This document shows, one piece after another, positions 43,532-48,386 of a stretch of 48,386 nucleotides of DNA (position 1 is its first letter; every line of letters starts with the position of its first letter). The notes under the pieces are model-generated. The model was not told where the DNA came from. It worked only from the letters and a program-made list of their open reading frames with translations, and did not search any database. Origin of the DNA: Planctomyces sp. (GTDB lineage Bacteria; Planctomycetota; Planctomycetia; Planctomycetales; Planctomycetaceae); the NCBI GenBank assembly GCA_005791255.1, contig SXXK01000063.1:1-48386 (forward strand), written 5' to 3'. The translations under genes were made by a program, and so were the position numbers.

Positions 43532-45646
43532 ATGCACTTCTTTCTGCGATCCTGCCTGTTTCTGCCCGTTTTGCTGCTGGCCACACCACTGCAGGCCGGC
43601 AATCTCCAGGTCGGTACAGCACTCATCGATGTCACACCGGAAAAACTGCCGGTACTGGTCAATGGTGGCATGACAAGTCGCAGCCTCGATCGCGTCAAAA
43701 CCAAAGTCAGTGCCCGAGCACTCGTCTTCGCTGATGGACAGGACCGCGCCGCAATCGTCGTCGTGGACAGCTGCATGATCGGACGAGTCCTGCTGGATGA
43801 CGTGAAAACACTCGCGGCTGCCAAAACCGGTATCCCCGCCACACAGATCCTCATCTCAGCCACACACGCCCACTCTGCACCCGCATCCATGGGCTGCCTC
43901 GGCACTGACGCCGATCCGGACTACGTCCCATTTCTCCGCAATTGCCTCGTGGAAGTCATTGAACGAGCACTCAGCAGACTCCAGCCCGCTCAAATCGGCT
44001 TCGCCCGCATCATGGCTCCCGAGTACACCGCCCTCCGTCAGTGGATCCGACGACCCGACCGCATCGCTGAAGACCCATTCGGAAACCCAACCGTCCGAGC
44101 CAACATGCATGCCGCTGCAAATCCTGACGATGTCACCGGTGAAGCCGGCCCCGAAGACCCGGAACTTGCCCTCATCTGCATCCGCACAACCGCAGGTAAA
44201 CCACTGGCCGTACTCGGTAACTTCTCCATGCACTACTTCGGCGACAGCGATATCAGCGCCGATTACTTCGGACTGTTCGCCGACGGCCTGAAACAGCAAC
44301 TGGCACCCGATTCCGATTTTCTGGGTATCATGGCCCACGGTTGCAGCGGCGACATCTGGCGCCGCGATTACCGAAAACCTGACACCTGGGACCCCGCTCT
44401 GACCATCGAAGCGTATGCTCAGGGGCTGGTCACACTCGCACTTCAGGCCATCAGCTCAGCACAGTACGACGAAAACGCTGACGTCGAAATGGCTGAAGAA
44501 CGACTGCCACTGAAATATCGTACGCCGGACACCCAACTGCTCGAATGGTCGCAGAACATCATGAACTCCGTCGGGGATCGCCCGCCGAAGGATCAGCGGG
44601 AAGTCTATGCCCGCGAACAACTGCTGCTGCACGCCGCCCGTGAAACCGAAGTTGTCGTGCAGGCTCTGCGGATCGGCTCCATCGCCATCGCCACGACTCC
44701 CACAGAAACCTATGCCGTCACCGGACTCAAAATCAAAGCCGCCAGCCCGCTGTCAAACACCATGGTGATCGAACTGGCGAATGGCGGAGACGGATACATC
44801 CCGCCACCCGAACAGCACGCGTTCGGAGGATACAATACCTGGCCCGCCCGCTCAGCCGGACTGCAGGTTGATGCGGAACCTCGAATCGCCCAGGCCGCCA
44901 TCCGACTGCTCGAAAAAGTCAGCGGGAAAAATCGCCGCTCCTGGCAGCAGCCCGAAGGCCCAGCCGGTCGACGGCTGCAGGCCGTGCGACCCGTCGCATG
45001 GTGGAGACTGGATGAGTTCAACGGTCCCGTGGCCGCCGATTCCTCAGGAAAACACCGGCACGCAGTGCTTGAACCAGGTATCACCTTCAGTCTCGAGGGA
45101 CCCCACTCCGATGCCTGGTGCTCACCCGGAATTCTGAACCGCTGCCCGCAGTTCGCTGGTGGTCGACTGACCTCGGACGGCAGCGATCTCGGCTCTCAGT
45201 ACTCAATCTCGCTCTGGTTCTGGAACGGCATGCCCCGGGAATCCCGGCCGGTCGCCGGCTGGATCTACTCACGCGATTACGACAGCGGTATCAGCTCCAC
45301 CGGCGAACACCTCGGACTGGGAGGTGCCGGTGAGATCGCTGAACGCATCATCTTCCGCAGCGGTGACAGTCCTGCAGTGGTGGGCACAGACACCATCCCC
45401 CGCTGGACCTGGGCGCACATAACGATGGTCCGCGACGGTGAACAGGTCACCGTCTGGCTCAATGGCCGGCGACAGTTTCACACGAGGGCCACGCCCGCGA
45501 TCGCTGCTCAGCTGTTTCTCGGCGGACGCAGTGACAATGACAGCAACTGGGAGGGCCGGCTGGATGAAGCAGCACTGTTCAACAGAGCACTCACAGAACA
45601 GGAAATTGCACTGCTGGCAAATCCCGTACACGCGGTAGAAAAATAA
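43532..45646 (+). CDS. Secreted neutral ceramidase-like hydrolase with LamG tail
   Basis: Start ATG 43532 is preceded by GGAGGCTCAGC and begins a signal peptide (MHFFLRSCLFLPVLLLATPLQAG), giving 704 residues. The N-terminal 470 residues follow the neutral/alkaline non-lysosomal ceramidase fold: VGTALIDVTPEKLP, LISATHAHSAPAS (zinc-binding and catalytic histidines), NFSMHYFGDSD, MAHGCSGDIWRRDY and TTPTETYAVTGLKIK. The C-terminal 210 residues form a LamG/concanavalin-like domain (WWRLDEFNGPVAADSSGKHRHA ... WTWAHITMVRDGEQVTVWLNG). Planctomycetes have many such enzymes without known ceramide use, so the substrate may be another amide or ester. Confidence 0.85.
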   Translation: MHFFLRSCLFLPVLLLATPLQAGNLQVGTALIDVTPEKLPVLVNGGMTSRSLDRVKTKVSARALVFADGQDRAAIVVVDSCMIGRVLLDDVKTLAAAKTGIPATQILISATHAHSAPASMGCLGTDADPDYVPFLRNCLVEVIERALSRLQPAQIGFARIMAPEYTALRQWIRRPDRIAEDPFGNPTVRANMHAAANPDDVTGEAGPEDPELALICIRTTAGKPLAVLGNFSMHYFGDSDISADYFGLFADGLKQQLAPDSDFLGIMAHGCSGDIWRRDYRKPDTWDPALTIEAYAQGLVTLALQAISSAQYDENADVEMAEERLPLKYRTPDTQLLEWSQNIMNSVGDRPPKDQREVYAREQLLLHAARETEVVVQALRIGSIAIATTPTETYAVTGLKIKAASPLSNTMVIELANGGDGYIPPPEQHAFGGYNTWPARSAGLQVDAEPRIAQAAIRLLEKVSGKNRRSWQQPEGPAGRRLQAVRPVAWWRLDEFNGPVAADSSGKHRHAVLEPGITFSLEGPHSDAWCSPGILNRCPQFAGGRLTSDGSDLGSQYSISLWFWNGMPRESRPVAGWIYSRDYDSGISSTGEHLGLGGAGEIAERIIFRSGDSPAVVGTDTIPRWTWAHITMVRDGEQVTVWLNGRRQFHTRATPAIAAQLFLGGRSDNDSNWEGRLDEAALFNRALTEQEIALLANPVHAVEK

Positions 45647-45658
45647 GACCGCACACGA

Positions 45659-46420
45659 TCAAAGCCACGATCGGTTCTGTTTCAGCGCTATCACACTGCT
45701 GGCACACAGATAACCCATAAAAATAACTTCAAACCGAGCTGATGGCTGCAGACTCCACAGCATCATCGCATCTGCCGCGGGAAGCCACTGAAATACCCAG
45801 TAAGGAATGAAAGACTGCTGATTGTTCTGACACTGAGCCGCCCACAGCGCCAGCAGCCCGGAAGAGCCTGCAGAAATCTGCAGCGCCAGTTCGCTGCTGC
45901 TGCGACCTCGCGGACCAAACTGCCGAACACAGGCCGCCATGATCTGACCTCCATCCAGAGGCAGCACCGGAACCAGGTTCAGCAGATTCACAGTAATGCC
46001 CCCGAACAACATCATGCTGAAGGCGTAACGCAGCCCGAAATACTCCGCCAGCAGTGACTCGGGAAGCAGCTTCCACAGGCCGAAAATCAGACCTCCCGCC
46101 AGCAAACCGGCCGCCGGCCCCGCAGCAGAGACCGCCAGGGCCCGCCGAAACGGAAAATGAGATGACGTGGCATAACCGCAGAACACATACAGCACGATTT
46201 CTGACGGATAGCCAAACCGACGGATTACCAGAGCATGACCCAGCTCGTGGATCAGCACGCTGAAAAAAATGCACAGCACACCGATCAAAGTCAGTTGCAG
46301 GTCGTCTCCTGCCCAAACCATGAACGCCGTCGACAGCCAAAAAAACGGATGCACACGCACCGGAATCCCAAAGATCTGAAAATTCAGATCAAATTCACTG
46401 TAACCGGCTGAGCCGAACAT
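45659..46420 (-). CDS. M50 family site-2-type membrane metalloprotease
   Basis: The 253-residue membrane protein has the zinc motif HELGH (His58, Glu59, His62) in a hydrophobic segment and the third ligand in NLVPVLPLDGGQI (Asp156). About six membrane segments are visible, and the N-terminus (FGIPVRVHPFFWL) is the usual entrance of the S2P/SpoIVFB-like group. Such proteases cut membrane-bound substrates, often anti-sigma factors or signal-peptide remnants. No PDZ or CBS domain is present. It converges with the ceramidase-like gene, with 12 bases between stops. The substrate is unknown. Confidence 0.9.
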   Translation of the reverse strand: MFGSAGYSEFDLNFQIFGIPVRVHPFFWLSTAFMVWAGDDLQLTLIGVLCIFFSVLIHELGHALVIRRFGYPSEIVLYVFCGYATSSHFPFRRALAVSAAGPAAGLLAGGLIFGLWKLLPESLLAEYFGLRYAFSMMLFGGITVNLLNLVPVLPLDGGQIMAACVRQFGPRGRSSSELALQISAGSSGLLALWAAQCQNNQQSFIPYWVFQWLPAADAMMLWSLQPSARFEVIFMGYLCASSVIALKQNRSWL

Positions 46421-46609
46421 CGTGCAGTCCCCGGGACAGAAGCAGGATTCAGAGGTTTCGGTGTGGAGCCCCCGACCGACGCAGGATACAGTTTCACCCG
46501 GACGAATTCAGCCCCGATTCAAAAAAAAGACCCGGCCGCAGTCGCCTTGCCTCCGGTCGCATTACTCCCCAAAGGGTGTCCGCTACCGCATGCATCAGGA
46601 GCAACGGCC

Positions 46610-47605
46610 TTGGATCTCTTTCGCATCCTGATGGGTATCCCGATCTTTCAGTCCATCCTGCGCCCTGTGCTCAGACCAGCCTCGCGACTGCTGCTCGGAC
46701 TGATTGCCGTGCCGCTGTTCCGCTTCCTGCTCCGCAGAATCTTCCGAATCCAGCAACTGGACCGGGAACTGGAAAAGGACCTGCAGGAATGGTTTCGCGG
46801 GTCACTGCTGCTGCTGGCCGCAACTGCCAATATGGAACACATCCTCTTCGGCTGGCTCGTCAAAATCGACTGGCTCGACCGCGCTGACTGGCTCACCATG
46901 GGACTGCGACTGCTGATGGTGATCGGAGTCATCCAGACAATGCCCGATCAGGAACTCTTCGCCGTACTGCACCCCGGACCGCCCAAACTTCAGAAAAATC
47001 GCCGACTCCTGCCGCAACTGCAGGAAAACTGGTGGCCCATGCTCCGCGGATTTCTCTGCCGCCACATCAACAAATCCTCGCCGGTGCTGGCCATGATGTG
47101 TGCGATTGTCGGAGCTCGACTGCCGGAAATGCCCACGGAATCCGTCGCTGCCACATGGCAGCAGCAGGTCGTACTGCACCAGTCGATCATCGCCTGGAAC
47201 TGGGTGCAGCAGATCGGAAACTGCATGCCGGTCACCACAGAAGCCAGCCTGCTGCTCGAACGACGCCTGCAGCAGTCAATCAACAGCGAATTTCAAAAGG
47301 CCCTCGAACTGGACCCCGACATCACTCAGAAAATGGACCTGTCCGTGCTGACAAACTACGTGCGACTGTTGGGAGATTATCACAGAGATCGGGAACGCTG
47401 GGCTGTCGGCTGGATCTGTTACCTCGTCGCCATCATCCAGTATCTCATCATCGGACTGATCACGTCCCGCGACAAAGCACTCGATGTGCTGTCTGAATTT
47501 GATCGCGCCGTGGCCGAACGTCGCCGTGCGCTGATCGAGGAATTCCGCATCCGCGAATCTGACGGCGATAACGCCCAAAAAAACAAACGGCCTCCGACGG
47601 GATGA
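46610..47605 (+). CDS. Conserved planctomycete membrane protein, function unknown
   Basis: The ORF track starts at GTG 46463, but AGGAG at 46597-46601 lies 8 bases before TTG 46610, which opens a conserved-looking LDLFRILMGIPIFQSILRPVLRPASRLLLG; I take TTG (331 residues). The 49 codons before it are Pro-rich and look non-coding. The protein has hydrophobic segments near the N-terminus (LLLGLIAVPLFRFLL), in the middle (LLLLAATANMEHILFGWLV, LRLLMVIGVIQ) and near the end (VGWICYLVAIIQYLIIGLITSRDKALDVLSEFDRAVAERRR). I recall similar proteins across Planctomycetota but no function. The last codons form one arm of a terminator. Confidence 0.7.
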   Translation: MDLFRILMGIPIFQSILRPVLRPASRLLLGLIAVPLFRFLLRRIFRIQQLDRELEKDLQEWFRGSLLLLAATANMEHILFGWLVKIDWLDRADWLTMGLRLLMVIGVIQTMPDQELFAVLHPGPPKLQKNRRLLPQLQENWWPMLRGFLCRHINKSSPVLAMMCAIVGARLPEMPTESVAATWQQQVVLHQSIIAWNWVQQIGNCMPVTTEASLLLERRLQQSINSEFQKALELDPDITQKMDLSVLTNYVRLLGDYHRDRERWAVGWICYLVAIIQYLIIGLITSRDKALDVLSEFDRAVAERRRALIEEFRIRESDGDNAQKNKRPPTG

Positions 47606-47617
47606 TCGGAGGCCGTT
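47586..47617. terminator. Bidirectional rho-independent terminator spanning a stop codon
   Basis: AACGGCCTCCGA pairs perfectly with TCGGAGGCCGTT (12 bp) around an 8-base loop. It is followed by GTTTTTGAGTTTT on the plus strand and flanked by AAAAAAACAA upstream, so a T-run also follows on the minus strand. It serves the converging membrane protein and HEAT genes. The TGA of the plus gene (47603-47605) sits in the loop, so the left arm is coding. Confidence 0.88.
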
Positions 47618-47687
47618 GTTTTTGAGTTTTGCGAAGGGAAATTCAGAACAGGAAGCAGTTCTTTTCCACCTCTGATCGACTCTGCGA

Positions 47688-48386
47688 TCACTTCATTCCG
47701 AACAGGCCAGCCAGCCCGCTCCGGCTCTGCGACTTATTGTGCAGACGGGACGGGAAGAAAGCCTGAGGTTCAGCCGGAGGAGCCGGAGCCGGAGCAGCTT
47801 CAGGAGCGGCAGCAGCGGGAGCTTCGACCGGAGCAGCGTGGTGATGACCGCATGAGCCGTCAACACAGCCTTCCGTGCAACCATCGCAGTTGCCGTCGAC
47901 AATCTCGTAGCCACAGGCTTCCAGAGCTTCTTCAGCCTGACGACGAACTCCACGGTCGCAGTCAGCCAGTGCACAGGTCAGAGCAGACACGACAGCCGGG
48001 CTGCAGCAGCAGCTGTTGCTGCGGGCTGCATCACCCAGTTCGTCAGCCGCTTCACGGCGAACGCGTTCGTCAGTGTCATTCAGACCATACACGAAGGCAT
48101 TGATGATTTCCGGATGGCATGAGCAGTCGTAGTCGCCCAGTTCATCCAGAGCATTGCGACGCTTCGTGGCGTAGCAGTCGGTCATCGAGGTGTAGATCAG
48201 CTTGGCGATCTCGCACGCATCTTCAGCCGAGCAGCCTTCGCCGCACTCGGTGCCACAGCCGGCACCAGCCGGAGCCGCACAATTCGGGTCAGCAGCACAG
48301 CCAGCCGGAGCGGCACAGCCGGCACCAGCCGGAGCTGCACAGTTCGGGTCAGCAGCACAGCCAGCCGGAGCAGCACAGCCGGCACC
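47688..48386 (-). CDS. Cys-rich HEAT-repeat protein, C-terminal part (cut by window edge)
   Basis: The frame stays open from the window edge to the stop at 47688 (232 residues seen); the track shows only the part from an internal Met. Order: tandem units of GAGCAAPAGCAADPNCAAPA, a Cys-rich linker (CGTECGEGC), two HEAT/armadillo-like repeats (RRNALDELGDY...HPEIINAFVYGLNDTDERVRREAADELGD and SPAVVSALTCALADCDRGVRRQAEEALEACG), a second Cys cluster (CDGCTEGCVDGSCGHHH), a Pro/Ala-rich stretch and a basic end (SRLHNKSQSRSGLAGLFGMK). Cysteine content is very high, with Cys inside the HEAT helices too (CSC, CCC). This suggests metal binding or extracytoplasmic disulfide linkage. The N-terminus, and thus any signal peptide, is outside. 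Function unknown. Confidence 0.75.
   Translation of the reverse strand, partial: GAGCAAPAGCAADPNCAAPAGAGCAAPAGCAADPNCAAPAGAGCGTECGEGCSAEDACEIAKLIYTSMTDCYATKRRNALDELGDYDCSCHPEIINAFVYGLNDTDERVRREAADELGDAARSNSCCCSPAVVSALTCALADCDRGVRRQAEEALEACGYEIVDGNCDGCTEGCVDGSCGHHHAAPVEAPAAAAPEAAPAPAPPAEPQAFFPSRLHNKSQSRSGLAGLFGMK
48255..48386 (-). repeat. 60-bp coding tandem repeat (Cys/Ala/Pro-rich)
   Basis: Two near-identical 60-bp units (48327-48386 and 48267-48326) and a partial third (48255-48266) encode the 20-residue unit GAGCAAPAGCAADPNCAAPA. The two units differ only at synonymous positions (for example AAC/AAT). The array continues past the window edge. Confidence 0.92.

Noticed and set aside
48197-48385. 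62-residue minus-strand ORF of Leu/Val/Arg at the right edge
   Set aside because: It is an out-of-frame reading of the 60-bp repeat; the HEAT protein frame is open through the same DNA and gives Cys-rich units with synonymous-only differences.

Overview
The window comes from a member of the Planctomycetota. Three things show this: two copies of the PSCyt1-DUF1549-DUF1553 (PSD1) plus DUF1501 gene pair, Tat-dependent Gfo/Idh/MocA and sulfatase genes, and a conserved planctomycete-type membrane protein near the right end. Base composition is GC-rich and many genes carry long shadow ORFs on the other strand. I cannot place it to genus. I see no tRNA, rRNA, CRISPR array, insertion sequence or phage genes.

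Layout. (1) 1-634, minus: N-terminal part of a Ser/Thr protein kinase cut by the window edge. (2) 1034-7219, minus: an extracytoplasmic redox/copper cluster, read as CotA/bilirubin-oxidase-like multicopper oxidase, SCO copper chaperone, then a very large di-haem peroxidase-like protein. (3) 7478-13284: flavin reductase, sulfatase, a 102-residue orphan and a PEP-CTERM protein whose signal peptide has an in-frame TGA. The gaps here are long and hold several short dispersed repeats. (4) 13285-24536, plus: Gfo/Idh/MocA protein, small membrane protein, then two tandem PSCyt/PSD1-DUF1501 pairs, the first with a LamG-like module and the second with PA14. This looks like an extracytoplasmic locus for (sulfated) glycans or related polymers, but substrates cannot be read from sequence. 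(5) 24608-25259: decayed remains of an AAA ATPase plus Toprim-like gene pair, lower in GC than its surroundings. (6) 25275-26540, minus: proA. (7) 26988-42241, plus: a complete 14-gene respiratory complex I operon in canonical order, nuoA-N, followed 21 bases later by a radical SAM gene. (8) 43191-48386: TPR remnant, ceramidase-like hydrolase with LamG tail, M50 site-2-type protease, conserved membrane protein, a bidirectional terminator, and the C-terminal part of a Cys-rich HEAT-repeat protein with a 60-bp tandem repeat running off the window.

How the genes work together. The nuo genes encode all subunits of the proton-pumping NADH:quinone oxidoreductase, with unusual extensions in NuoJ, NuoK and NuoL and a short NuoG that still keeps the N7 cluster ligands. 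The copper oxidase, SCO and di-haem genes suggest a periplasmic metal or electron-transfer system. The PSCyt/DUF1501, sulfatase and oxidoreductase genes are the usual planctomycete polymer-degradation repertoire.

Limits. All family calls are from motifs read by eye and from memory of the families; no search was run. Starts were moved inward from the ORF track where a Shine-Dalgarno-like site and a signal peptide supported it.
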